A stretch of 64,000 nt of DNA from CAZNXJ01 sp964577115 (GTDB taxonomy: Bacteria > Planctomycetota > Planctomycetia > Pirellulales > Pirellulaceae): positions 110,045 through 174,044 of the forward strand of contig CAZNXJ010000010.1 of NCBI GenBank assembly GCA_964577115.1. The letters are read 5' to 3'. Position 1 is the stretch's first letter; every line of letters starts with the position of its first letter. Shown one piece after another: positions 6,641 through 15,392 of the stretch. A program made the translations under genes and the position numbers. The notes beneath the pieces are model-generated. The model searched no databases, was not told the origin of the DNA, and saw only the letters and a program-made list of their open reading frames with translations.

Positions 6641-9600
6641 CTAGCGTTTCATGAGGAATTCGTCGAGATTGAGTAGGACGTTGGCAACGACGGTCCAGGC
6701 GGCGGCTTCGACGGCCGATTGCGTGCTGTTAGCATCGCTTGGGATACCGGCAAGCGTAATGGCGTCGGCCGTTTGGTTCGCGAAACGCGTACGAGCCTGT
6801 TCATAAAGTTCAACGAGCCGCGTTCGTTCGGCCGGTGCCGGCTCGCGTGCCAGGCAGAGCCGGAAGCCAACGTCGGCACGCTCTTCGGCCGTTTGCGCGG
6901 ATTCCATCATGCGCCGGGCGAGCGCCTGTGCAGCCTCGACGTAAACCGGATCGTTCAGCGTCACGAGCGCTTGGAGCGGTGTGTTCGTGCGCACACGGCG
7001 AATCGTGCAGACCTCGCGGTTCGGCGCATCGAACGACGCCATCGAAGGATAGGGGTTCGAACGCCGCCACGTCGTGTAGAGCCCTCGTCGATAACGGTCT
7101 TCTCCGTCGCTCGTTTGCCAGTCGATGCGACTACCAAACGCGGCCGCGAGTCCCAGTTCCGGCTGCGGCGGCTTCACAGGTGGGCCGTACATCTTGGGGC
7201 TTAGCAGCCCGCTAACAAACAGCGCCTGGTCGCGAATGGCCTCGGCTGGTAGGCGGAACCGAGGGCCGCGAGCAAGGAGGCGGTTGTCCGGATCTCGCTC
7301 GTATAACTCGGGTGTAACGCGCGAGCTTTGCTGGTACGTGGCAGACGTCACGATCATCTTCAGGAAGGCCTTTACGTCCCAATGTTGCCGAACGAAATCG
7401 GTCGCGAGCCAGTCGAGCAATTCGGGGTGCGATGGCAGCTCGCCCTGCGAGCCAAACTCTTCACTCGTGCTGACGATCCCGATACCGAAAATCTGCTCCC
7501 AAAACAGATTCGCCATAACGCGCGGCGTCAGCGGGTTGTCGGGCGCGACGAGCCATCGCGCCAGGCCGAGACGATCGGGAGCTGCGCCGTCCGGCAGCGG
7601 GTGAAAGGCCGCGGGCAGGCCCGGCTCGACTTCATCGCCGAGATCCAGGAAGTTGCCGCGATGCTGAATGTGCGTCGTCCGCCGCTGTTCGGATGGAAGC
7701 TCGCGTAGAATCGGGACGGTCGTCATGGGCTGCATGGCCGCCAGCTTTGCTGTCAGATCGGCGATGCGCTCGCGCGCCGGCTGCAATTCCGGCGCAACGT
7801 GCCGCGTGTAGTACCGAGCGAGCTGTTCGCGCTGCTCTGCCGTTCGGTTCTCCACCGACGTCCGCGCCAGCGCGCGGATCTCCGCGGGAGCGGTCGTCTG
7901 CATGCGCGCTTGCGGGTCGGCCGTTGTGGCGAGCCGGAAGCGGCCGAGCGTATGGTGCGAATGCTGCGAGAGCTGGTCGATCGTTACGCGCAGTCTGGAT
8001 CCCGGAAGCACGGGAGCGGGCTCGGAGGCAACGAGCGTCAGCGTGTGCGGTTGGTCGATCTGACCGCCGACAGCCCAGCCGCGCGTGGCGACATCCGGAT
8101 TGTTGAGGACATGCTGCGGCGCGAAACCTTCCTGGCTGTAATCGGCATTCGCGATGGTAAAGGCGATCGGCCGCGCGTAATCGACAGGCAACTCGAGACT
8201 CGTCGCCGGCGCGTCGGTGATCGTCGTTTCCCAGACCGTCTGCCGTTGTTCGTCGAGCAGCTGTACTCGGCAGCCAGCCAGCCGGCTCTGGAAGTTGCCA
8301 TCCGTGCGGTTCCAGACAATGATGCGGTCGATGGGCTGCGGACTGCCCAGATCGAGCTGCCACCAAGGATTGGCCGAGATGGCCGTGTGTGTGGTCGATC
8401 GTGCGGCGAAGTAATCGCCGTCCGTGTTGCCATCGATCGCCAGCTCGGCAGGACCCTCAAAAGCGGTGCTGCTCTGCGTTGCCGTGCCGCGCGGCGCGAT
8501 GTTTTCGTCGCCCACGAACACCTGCACTTCCGCAAGTGCCAGGATCTTGTCATTTCCCGCGATCTCCAGGCGTACATAGCGCGCCGGTGTCCGCTGTTCC
8601 GGGGGAGGCAGTAGGCTGGCTGTGATGCGCGACAAGACAAAATTGCCGCCGCCGTGGCCGGCTCCACCGCCGGGCAGGTTCGCGTCGGGGAGCGTTTCGA
8701 GCCGCAGGGCGACAACGCTTTCGGCCGAGAGTGGCGCTTCGAGCGTGTACGTTTCGGTAGCAGCACCTCGCGCGGCTTGAATGATGCCGTTGCCGAGCGT
8801 CTCGAGTGATGCGCCGCTCGAACTCGTAAGCAGATCGGGAGCAACCGGCTCCCAGTCGATGTCGGCCCGCAGATCGGCTTCCCAGCGCTGTTGACTGTCC
8901 GCGAGCTCTGGATGCGCGGCGTCGAGTTGCCGTTCGAGCTTTTCACGCTCGGTTTCCCAGCTTCGCTGCTGCTCGCGCTGCTCGTCGCTGAACACTTCCA
9001 GCACGGGCGACTCGTCCATCCGGTCGGCATCGGCCGTATTGTTCAGGATTGCAAATAAGCGGAAATATTCTTCCTGCGTGATCGGGTCGTACTTGTGGCT
9101 ATGGCACTGCGCACAGGCCATCGTCGTACCCATCCATACCGCCATGGTCGTGTTGACGCGGTCGACGACGGCCACGTTGCGAAATTCTTCGTCGTTCGTA
9201 CCGCCTTCGTTGTTGGTCATCGTGTTCCGATGAAAGGCGGTTGCGATGAGCTGCTCGTCGGTCGGATTCGGCAGCAGGTCGCCCGCAATCTGCTCGATTG
9301 TGAATTGATCAAACGGTTTGTTCGCGTTGAACGATCGAATGACGTAGTCGCGATATCCCCAGATCGTGCGCGGCGGGTCATCGGCGTAACCGGCGGAATC
9401 GGCATAGCGAGCCAGGTCGAGCCACACGCGTGCCCAGCGTTCGCCGTACGAAGTCTTTTTCAGCAGGCGATCGACCAGGCGTTCGTACGCATCGCTGCGC
9501 GGGTCATTCACGAACTGCTCGACTTCTTCCAGGGTTGGTGGCAGGCCGGTCAAATCGAGCGAGACGCGGCGGATCAGCGCATAGCGATCGGCAGGCGGAG

Positions 9601-10141
9601 AAGGTGTAAGGCCCTCTTGTTCGAGCCGCGCGAGGATAAAGTAGTCGATCTCGTTTTGCGGCCATTCTTTCTGCCGGACTTCCGGCAACGCGGGACGCCG
9701 CGGTTTGACATACGACCAGTGCGTGGCGTACGGCGCGTCTTGTTCGATCCATGCGCGGAGCGTTTGGATCTCGGCCTCGGTCAGCCGCGCCCCGGCCTCT
9801 GGGGGCGGCATTATTTCGCCTTCGTCCTGCGAAAGCACACGCCGCATCAGTTCGCTTTCATCCGGCTTGCCGGGGACGATCGCAGCATAGCCACCGAGAT
9901 CCTCACGAGCTCCCTCCGGCGTATCGAGCCGCAATCCCGACGCGCCGCCGCCTTGCCGCTCTTGTTCGTCCGGTCCATGGCACCGGTAGCAGCGGTTCGA
10001 TAGGAGCGGGCGAACGTCGCGGTTAAAGTCGATCGATCCGGCCGAGCCGGTCTCGGCGGCCGCAGCGTGCGAAGCGACCAATTGGCAGATGAGGAGAACC
10101 GCTGCCGAGCAGCATGCTCGAAACGAATGAGCGAGTTTCAT
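6641..10141 (-). CDS. PSCyt1-DUF1549-discoidin-DUF1553 planctomycete cytochrome protein
   Basis: A 1166-aa exported protein. Signal peptide about 1-29, then a PSCyt1 domain with one haem-c motif CYRCH (51-55), a DUF1549 domain (about 160-370), an F5/8 type C (discoidin)-like carbohydrate-binding insertion (about 525-655, with 'ATQSSTAFEGPAELAIDGNTDG' type sequence and 'PWWQLDLG'), and a DUF1553 domain (about 815-1160, with 'RLGLARWLVAPDNPLTPRVMANLFW'). Domain names are by recognition; function is not established for the family. The discoidin insertion makes it about 300 residues longer than the equivalent protein at 57658 and suggests attachment to a glycan. It is first gene of a two-gene unit with the DUF1501 gene. 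Confidence 0.9.
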   Translation of the reverse strand: MKLAHSFRACCSAAVLLICQLVASHAAAAETGSAGSIDFNRDVRPLLSNRCYRCHGPDEQERQGGGASGLRLDTPEGAREDLGGYAAIVPGKPDESELMRRVLSQDEGEIMPPPEAGARLTEAEIQTLRAWIEQDAPYATHWSYVKPRRPALPEVRQKEWPQNEIDYFILARLEQEGLTPSPPADRYALIRRVSLDLTGLPPTLEEVEQFVNDPRSDAYERLVDRLLKKTSYGERWARVWLDLARYADSAGYADDPPRTIWGYRDYVIRSFNANKPFDQFTIEQIAGDLLPNPTDEQLIATAFHRNTMTNNEGGTNDEEFRNVAVVDRVNTTMAVWMGTTMACAQCHSHKYDPITQEEYFRLFAILNNTADADRMDESPVLEVFSDEQREQQRSWETEREKLERQLDAAHPELADSQQRWEADLRADIDWEPVAPDLLTSSSGASLETLGNGIIQAARGAATETYTLEAPLSAESVVALRLETLPDANLPGGGAGHGGGNFVLSRITASLLPPPEQRTPARYVRLEIAGNDKILALAEVQVFVGDENIAPRGTATQSSTAFEGPAELAIDGNTDGDYFAARSTTHTAISANPWWQLDLGSPQPIDRIIVWNRTDGNFQSRLAGCRVQLLDEQRQTVWETTITDAPATSLELPVDYARPIAFTIANADYSQEGFAPQHVLNNPDVATRGWAVGGQIDQPHTLTLVASEPAPVLPGSRLRVTIDQLSQHSHHTLGRFRLATTADPQARMQTTAPAEIRALARTSVENRTAEQREQLARYYTRHVAPELQPARERIADLTAKLAAMQPMTTVPILRELPSEQRRTTHIQHRGNFLDLGDEVEPGLPAAFHPLPDGAAPDRLGLARWLVAPDNPLTPRVMANLFWEQIFGIGIVSTSEEFGSQGELPSHPELLDWLATDFVRQHWDVKAFLKMIVTSATYQQSSRVTPELYERDPDNRLLARGPRFRLPAEAIRDQALFVSGLLSPKMYGPPVKPPQPELGLAAAFGSRIDWQTSDGEDRYRRGLYTTWRRSNPYPSMASFDAPNREVCTIRRVRTNTPLQALVTLNDPVYVEAAQALARRMMESAQTAEERADVGFRLCLAREPAPAERTRLVELYEQARTRFANQTADAITLAGIPSDANSTQSAVEAAAWTVVANVLLNLDEFLMKR

Positions 10142-10279
10142 GGGGTGGAGCCGCCGAGCATCTTCCGGCTCGGCGTCCTGGGCGGGGGAATGTCAGCCGG
10201 CGGTAGGTACGCCGCCATTGTACGCTGCCGCGAGGGGGAATGAGAGATACCGTACGCGTGGGTGCCCAAAGCCAGCGCG

Positions 10280-11128
10280 TCAGATTTCCAGGTACTCTTC
10301 CAACGCTTCGCGCATCACAGGAACATCGGGGTCGGCGCCCGTCCAAATCTTGAACGCGATGACGCCTTGGTTGACAAGCATTCCCAGGCCGTCGAGCACC
10401 TGGCAGCCCCGATCCGCCGCTTCACGCACCAGCCGCGTAGCGGGCGGGTTGAAGATCACGTCGGCGACGATCATCGAAGGATCGAGCGTATTGATGCTCA
10501 GCGGTACGCGTGCGGTGGCATCGCCTAGACCGATCGATGTGGCGTTGACGACGACTTCGGTGCCTTCGGGCACTTCGAAGTCGTTTTCCCAGTGGTGGAA
10601 GCGACTTTCGACGTGCACTTCCTCGCGAAGCAGTTTGACCAGCTGCTGACCGCGGGTTTCATCGCGGTTCACGATCGTCAGCTCGGCTACGCCGCTGAGC
10701 CCCAGTTCCACGGCGATCGCGCGAGCTGCTCCGCCGGCGCCCAGCACGACGATGCGCTTATCGCGGGGACTGGTGAGTGTTTCGAGCGACTGAACGAAGC
10801 CCTTGCCGTCCGTGTTTTCTCCGACCAGCTTCGTGCCCACTCGATTCACGCAATTGACCGCGCCCATAAGCCGCGCGGCTTCGCTGAGTTCATCGAGATA
10901 GGGCAGAACGGCGACCTTATGCGGGATGGTGAAGTTCGCTCCGCGGAACCCCATCGCTCGCATGCCGGAGACGGCAGCGGCCAGGTTCTCCGGTGAGACT
11001 TCCAGTGTGAGGTAGCGCCAGTCGAGCCGCGCGGCGGCGAACGCCTTTTCCATCATGAACTGGGTGGGGTTCCCGGCCACCGGCTGACCCATGCAGCAAA
11101 CGATTTCCTGTAGCGCTGATTCCCCCAC
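10280..11128 (-). CDS. aroE: Shikimate dehydrogenase
   Basis: Reduces 3-dehydroshikimate to shikimate with NADPH in aromatic amino acid synthesis. The catalytic motif NFTIPHK (65-71) with Lys71, ENTDGKG with Asp107, the nucleotide loop LGAGGAARA (about 135-143), 'VVNATSIGL' and the C-terminal 'DGLGMLVNQG' are all present. The usual substrate-binding SxS near the N-terminus is replaced (PVAGNPTQF). A GTG at 11128 is chosen as start: it gives 282 aa, has GGGGAGA about 6 nt upstream and matches the family's N-terminus; longer readings add residues that look non-coding. No other aro gene is nearby. The cytochrome gene begins 138 bp downstream on the same strand. Confidence 0.93.
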   Translation of the reverse strand: MGESALQEIVCCMGQPVAGNPTQFMMEKAFAAARLDWRYLTLEVSPENLAAAVSGMRAMGFRGANFTIPHKVAVLPYLDELSEAARLMGAVNCVNRVGTKLVGENTDGKGFVQSLETLTSPRDKRIVVLGAGGAARAIAVELGLSGVAELTIVNRDETRGQQLVKLLREEVHVESRFHHWENDFEVPEGTEVVVNATSIGLGDATARVPLSINTLDPSMIVADVIFNPPATRLVREAADRGCQVLDGLGMLVNQGVIAFKIWTGADPDVPVMREALEEYLEI

Positions 11129-11260
11129 TTCATTCTCCCCGCAGCTTCGCTGCGCCAGCCGAGATCCCGTTGATTCCGCTATTGTCCGGCAGGGATGGAT
11201 GCAATGCAACGCGGGCGAGCCCGCCATGGTCCTGAATGCGACTGGCCGCACACGTACCCG

Positions 11261-12061
11261 TCACGTCGTGGGCAGCCAAAGGGTGCTCGCCGGTGCCCGC
11301 TGAGGGCCGGCGCGGCGGGCCTTGATGCGAACGTACGGGGCGACGAAGTGGCAGCGGTGGCCGAAGCTGCCGGGGGCCGCCTGGGAATCGCCGTGCATTG
11401 GTTCCATGAGGTCCTCAATAACAAAACCCGCTCGGCACATTCCACCCAGAATTTCCTCCCAGCGGTGCAGGTATTCGAGCGTTCCTTCTTCGCGCAGGGC
11501 GGTGCCGACGACCGGCGGCAACGGCCCGGAGCGGTAGTACGGTTCGCTCAGCTCATAGCCTTTCGCGCCGGGTGTCATCTCCGCCTGGAGGCTCGTCGGG
11601 GTTTTGTGCTGGCTGATGTACACGCCGCCGGGGCGGGTTACGCGAGCGATTTCGCGGTAGACCGGCACGATGTCCGGAACGTAACACGTGCTGACCGGGT
11701 GGATCACGATATCGAACTCGCCTTCCCCCAGCATCGGCATGTCGTCCATCGAGGCCTGGATGGTGCGAATGTGCAACTTGCGTTCGGCGGCCACTTCGCG
11801 ATCCAGCTCGAGCATGGCTCCGCTGATATCCACCACGGTGACAATGGCGCCCGCGGCGGCATACAGAGCGCTTTGGCGGCCGCCGCCGGCGGCGAGACAC
11901 AACAGCTGCGCGCCGCGGATATCGCCGCCCAGCCAGTTCAGGCCGTCAACCACCGCCAGTGGATTGGCGAACTCGTCGTCCCGCGCAGGACGCGTAAACC
12001 GCTGGCGTCGCCGCACCAGTGCATCCCAGGCTCGCCGATTATGCTCGTGCGCCGCCGTCAC
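11261..12061 (-). CDS. Class I SAM-dependent methyltransferase
   Basis: A 266-aa Rossmann-fold methyltransferase. Motif I is 'LLCLAAGGGRQS' (about residues 53-64), motif II 'VTVVDISGAML', motif III 'FDIVIHPVSTCYVPD', and post-motif 'RVTRPGGVYIS'. The N-terminal 'HNRRAWDALV' is common in a subgroup of bacterial Methyltransf_11 proteins of unknown substrate. The start is GTG at 12061 with AGGTG about 7 nt upstream. The gene sits between tRNA-Gln (divergent) and aroE (same strand, 132 bp downstream). Substrate unknown. Confidence 0.85.
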   Translation of the reverse strand: MTAAHEHNRRAWDALVRRRQRFTRPARDDEFANPLAVVDGLNWLGGDIRGAQLLCLAAGGGRQSALYAAAGAIVTVVDISGAMLELDREVAAERKLHIRTIQASMDDMPMLGEGEFDIVIHPVSTCYVPDIVPVYREIARVTRPGGVYISQHKTPTSLQAEMTPGAKGYELSEPYYRSGPLPPVVGTALREEGTLEYLHRWEEILGGMCRAGFVIEDLMEPMHGDSQAAPGSFGHRCHFVAPYVRIKARRAGPQRAPASTLWLPTT

Positions 12062-12177
12062 CGAGGCACCTGCTTTCTCAAACTTCCGTTGGATTCCTCA
12101 CAGAGGAAAATAAACGAGCCATGTGCCGGAGCATTGCGGTGGATGGTGGTTCCTCGAACGTCCTTCGCAAGTGGAGC

Positions 12178-12205
12178 TTGACAGTCCGGCCGCGCTGCGT
12201 ACAAA
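12178..12205 (+). promoter_or_regulatory. Sigma-70-type promoter of tRNA-Gln
   Basis: Consensus TTGACA (12178-12183), 16-nt spacer, TACAAA (12200-12205), 46 bp before the tRNA 5' end. Confidence 0.7.
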
Positions 12206-12251
12206 AGGGGCATGCGACACGCCGCCCGCCGGGCACGCTGCGTCGCGGCAA

Positions 12252-12323
12252 TCCCGGGTGGTGTAATTGGCAACACAGCGGATTTTGGCTCCGCCATTCA
12301 TGGTTCGAGTCCATGCCCGGGAG
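12252..12323 (+). tRNA. tRNA-Gln(TTG)
   Basis: The 72-nt sequence folds as a full cloverleaf: acceptor stem TCCCGGG/CCCGGGA, D stem GTGT/ACAC, anticodon stem GCGGA/TCCGC with loop TTTTGGC (anticodon TTG, reads CAA), and T arm CATGG-TTCGAGT-CCATG. The discriminator base is G. The 3' CCA is not encoded. The last 26 nt overlap, in antisense, the 3' end of the bioD reading frame. Confidence 0.96.
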
Positions 12324-13017
12324 CTTCCTCCTTCGGTCGGAATCGTTCGATTCCCCAATCCAAGTGCTGTTGGCCCCACGCAATGTGCGCTAAAAGGGGG
12401 GGCACACAGCGTTGCTCGAGCTCGGCCCGGTTCGTCGCGCTGCTCGGGTCGTTCGCCGAATCGGCCACATCATTGAGGATGATGCCGGCGATTTCGAGTC
12501 CTTCACCATAGCTGGCCGCGGTGATCAACGTTTGAAGCGTTGAGTTAATCGTGCCTAGGACGTTGGCTGCGACCACGATCAGCGGATATTGGAATTCGGC
12601 TGCCAGATCCACGACGTAATCATCATCGCTGAGCGGCGACATCAGGCCGCCGGCGCCCTCGACGAGGACGATGTCCGAATTGTGCTGCCAGTAGCGAAGT
12701 CCGTCGCGCAGTTGCTGGGCATCGACGCGCTCGCCGACCTGGCGAGCGGCCAGGTGGGGTGCGAGCGGCGCTTCAAAACGCTGGGGGCAAACCTTTTCCA
12801 GTGTCCCGGGGCGTCCGGCGGCCTCCCAGAGCTGCTCGGCGTCATCCGAAATCAGCTCGTTTCCAGCGCGGCGGCAGCCGCTGGCGACCGGTTTATACAC
12901 GCCCACTCGCAGTCCCGCCGCCGCCGCGGCCCGCGCAAGGCACGCCGCAACGTGTGTTTTTCCTACTCCCGTGCTGGTCCCCGTGATGAACCAGCCCACC
13001 GGCCGTTTCCCGTTCAT
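12298..13017 (-). CDS. bioD: Dethiobiotin synthetase
   Basis: A 239-aa ATP-dependent synthetase that closes the ureido ring of dethiobiotin in biotin synthesis. The P-loop 'TGTSTGVGKTHVA' is near residue 10, followed by 'GVYKPVASG' (substrate-binding Lys), 'VLVEGAGGLMSPL' and 'VVAANVLGTINSTLQT'. The ATG at 13017 directly precedes the conserved strand; an upstream extension to 13128 is not family-like. No bioA, B or F gene is nearby. The C-terminal tail (about 20 residues after 'WGQQHLDWG') is unconserved, and its TGA lies inside tRNA-Gln on the other strand. It may therefore have been extended by loss of an earlier stop. Confidence 0.93.
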   Translation of the reverse strand: MNGKRPVGWFITGTSTGVGKTHVAACLARAAAAAGLRVGVYKPVASGCRRAGNELISDDAEQLWEAAGRPGTLEKVCPQRFEAPLAPHLAARQVGERVDAQQLRDGLRYWQHNSDIVLVEGAGGLMSPLSDDDYVVDLAAEFQYPLIVVAANVLGTINSTLQTLITAASYGEGLEIAGIILNDVADSANDPSSATNRAELEQRCVPPLLAHIAWGQQHLDWGIERFRPKEEAPGHGLEP

Positions 13018-13231
13018 GGGGCATAGAGTACCATCGCAGCCCAGACGGCAGTAGGCGGGCTCGGATGTGCCGCCGAGCCGCCTTGCGAAACGGATTGCGC
13101 GGCGGCGCTCGTAAATCCGGCCGGACACGTGGGAATGCCTATAATTCGAGGCAGTCGTGCGGTCCTCGTCGAACCGTTCCGCCCTGCGCGATGAAAACTA
13201 CAGCGACCCAGTCGGGAAGGGGCTTTGTGAT

Positions 13232-14113
13232 ATGAGTGCATCGGCTTCCAGTGTCTCCATCGCCTTGGTGCAAATGCGCTGCGATCCGCAGAAGGAGCGG
13301 AACGTCGAGAAGGCGTTAAGCCGCATTGCGGACGCCGCAACTCGCGGCGCGCAGATCGTTTGTCTCCAGGAATTGTTTGCGACACATTACCCTTGCCAAA
13401 GCGAAGACCACGAACGGTTCAAGGATGCGGAACCGATCCCGGGTCCGACGAGCGAGGCGCTGGCAAAAGCGGCACGCGATCACGGCGTGGTGGTCGTCGG
13501 GTCGCTGTTCGAACGACGTACGGCTGGTGTTTACCACAATACGGCCGTGATCTGGGACGCGGACGGTTCGCAGGTCGGGATGTATCGGAAGATGCACATT
13601 CCCGACGATCCGCTCTATTACGAGAAGTTCTACTTTACGACGGGTGATCTGGGCTTCCGCAGCTTCGATACACGCTTCGCTCGGACAGGCGTCTGTGTCT
13701 GCTGGGACCAGTGGTTTCCCGAAGCCGCACGCCTCACCGCGCTGACTGGCGCGCAGATCATTTTTTACCCCACCGCGATTGGTTGGTTGCCGGACGAGAA
13801 GGATACCTATGGACCCAGTCAATGGTCGGCCTGGGAAACGATGATGCGCGCCCACGCGATCGCCAACGGCGTCTATGTGGCGGCTCCGAATCGTGTGGGC
13901 CACGAGGGCGAACTACAGTTTTGGGGCGCATCGTTCGTGGCAGACCCGTACGGCAACGTTGTTGCTCGCGCTTCGCATGACGACGAGGAAACGCTGATCG
14001 TCGAGTGCGATCTTGGGAAAATCGATACGGTTCGCACCCACTGGCCCTTCCTGCGCGACCGGCGCATCGATGCTTACGGTGGGCTCATGAAACGCTTCCT
14101 TGATGAAAGGTAA
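13232..14113 (+). CDS. aguB: N-carbamoylputrescine amidase
   Basis: A 293-aa carbon-nitrogen hydrolase (nitrilase superfamily) that converts N-carbamoylputrescine to putrescine, CO2 and ammonia. The catalytic triad is visible: Glu47 (CLQELFA), Lys120 (YRKMHIPDD) and Cys157 (CVCWDQWFPE). The segments 'ALTGAQIIFYPTAIGW' and 'NGVYVAAPNRVG' fit the AguB subgroup. ATG at 13232 has AAGGGG about 10 nt upstream; upstream codons in frame look non-coding. The gene is followed after 9 bp by agmatine deiminase, its pathway partner, so the two form an operon. Confidence 0.94.
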   Translation: MSASASSVSIALVQMRCDPQKERNVEKALSRIADAATRGAQIVCLQELFATHYPCQSEDHERFKDAEPIPGPTSEALAKAARDHGVVVVGSLFERRTAGVYHNTAVIWDADGSQVGMYRKMHIPDDPLYYEKFYFTTGDLGFRSFDTRFARTGVCVCWDQWFPEAARLTALTGAQIIFYPTAIGWLPDEKDTYGPSQWSAWETMMRAHAIANGVYVAAPNRVGHEGELQFWGASFVADPYGNVVARASHDDEETLIVECDLGKIDTVRTHWPFLRDRRIDAYGGLMKRFLDER

Positions 14114-14122
14114 CGCTGAGCA

Positions 14123-15199
14123 ATGACGCGCGGCGATTCGCAATCGAAGGATTCGCACGACAACGGGGCCGAGCCGCAGCGGACGCCGGCGGAGCTGGGA
14201 TATCGCTGGCCCGCCGAGTGGGAAACGCACGCGGCTACGTGGCTCGCCTGGCCCCACAACCCCAACACGTGGCCGGGTAAGTTTGAAGTCATTCCACCCA
14301 TCTTCGGGCAGTTTGTTCGCATCGTGGCGCGCTACGAGCCTGTACGGCTGCTCTGCGGCGGCGAAGCAACGCTCGCCAGCGCCCGCGAGCATGTCGGGGG
14401 TGCGGCCAATGTCGAGCTGATTGAAATTGAAACGAACGACGCGTGGATCCGCGACCACGGTCCGACGTTCATCAAGGCTCCGGACGGTTCGAAGGCCCTG
14501 GTCGATTGGGAATACAACGCGTGGGGCAACAAGTACCCGCCCTTCGACAAGGACAATCGCGTGCCGGCTCAGATTGCCGAGCGGCTCGGCTTGCGGCGGT
14601 TTACGCCGGGGTTGGTGCTCGAGGGTGGCGCGATCGAGGGCAACGGCGAGGGCGTCATCATGACGACCGAGAGCTGCCTGTTGAACCCGAACCGCAACCC
14701 GGGGTGCAGCCGAGCGGATATCGAGCAGGCGCTGCGCGATTACTTGAATGCTCGGCAAATCTTGTGGCTCAGCGGCGGTGACTTCGCTGGCGACGACACG
14801 GATGGCCATATCGACCAGCTCGCCCGGTTCGTCGGGCCCCGCACCGTCGTTGTCGCTTCATGCGATCGGATCGACGATGAAAACTTCGGCGTCCTCGAGA
14901 CACTCTACCAGCAGCTCCAGGCCGTGCGGCTCGAGGACGGCAGCGCGCTCTCCATCGAGCGGCTGCCGATCCCGTCGCCCAAGTATCACGACAATCACCG
15001 GCTGCCGGCGAGCTACTGCAATTTTTATTTGACGAACGGTGCGGTCATCGTGCCGGCGTTTTCGGATCCCGCCGACGAGATCGCTGCGGAGCGTCTTGGT
15101 CAGCTCTTCCCCGACCGGCAAATCGAGCTACTCGGCTCGCTCGACCTCGTGTGGGGCCTGGGCGCAATGCATTGCCTCTCGCAGCAAGAGCCGGCTTAA
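14123..15199 (+). CDS. aguA: Agmatine deiminase
   Basis: A 358-aa amidinotransferase-fold enzyme that hydrolyses agmatine to N-carbamoylputrescine and ammonia. Motifs of the peptidyl-arginine-deiminase-like family are complete: 'NDAWIRDHGPTF', 'LEGGAIEGNG', 'GDDTDGHIDQLARF' and the catalytic H350-C351 in 'GAMHCLSQ'. About 25 hydrophilic residues precede the conserved 'WPAEWE' start. It is second in the aguB-aguA operon and supplies the substrate of aguB. No arginine decarboxylase lies in the window, so agmatine must come from elsewhere. Confidence 0.95.
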   Translation: MTRGDSQSKDSHDNGAEPQRTPAELGYRWPAEWETHAATWLAWPHNPNTWPGKFEVIPPIFGQFVRIVARYEPVRLLCGGEATLASAREHVGGAANVELIEIETNDAWIRDHGPTFIKAPDGSKALVDWEYNAWGNKYPPFDKDNRVPAQIAERLGLRRFTPGLVLEGGAIEGNGEGVIMTTESCLLNPNRNPGCSRADIEQALRDYLNARQILWLSGGDFAGDDTDGHIDQLARFVGPRTVVVASCDRIDDENFGVLETLYQQLQAVRLEDGSALSIERLPIPSPKYHDNHRLPASYCNFYLTNGAVIVPAFSDPADEIAAERLGQLFPDRQIELLGSLDLVWGLGAMHCLSQQEPA

Positions 15200-15392
15200 G
15201 AGCGAATACGCGACGAAGTGGTCCTCAAGCTGGCCGGCTTTTTCGATCTCCGGAATGGAGAACGACGCACGGCCGATTATGTCCGTGAACGTCGGGGGTT
15301 GCGAGCCGCGCACGTTTTCCCGGACTCAAGCCCACGTCGTCGACTGGGCGGGAGCGAGACTGATCCGAAAAACGACGCAGACGCGGCTCTGC

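Noticed and set aside
7799..8614. 271-codon plus-strand frame antisense to the large cytochrome protein
   Set aside because: It is antisense to a well-supported 1166-codon gene; no family resemblance.
12062..12251. Small frames between the methyltransferase and tRNA-Gln
   Set aside because: They overlap the tRNA or its promoter and have no ribosome-binding site or family resemblance.
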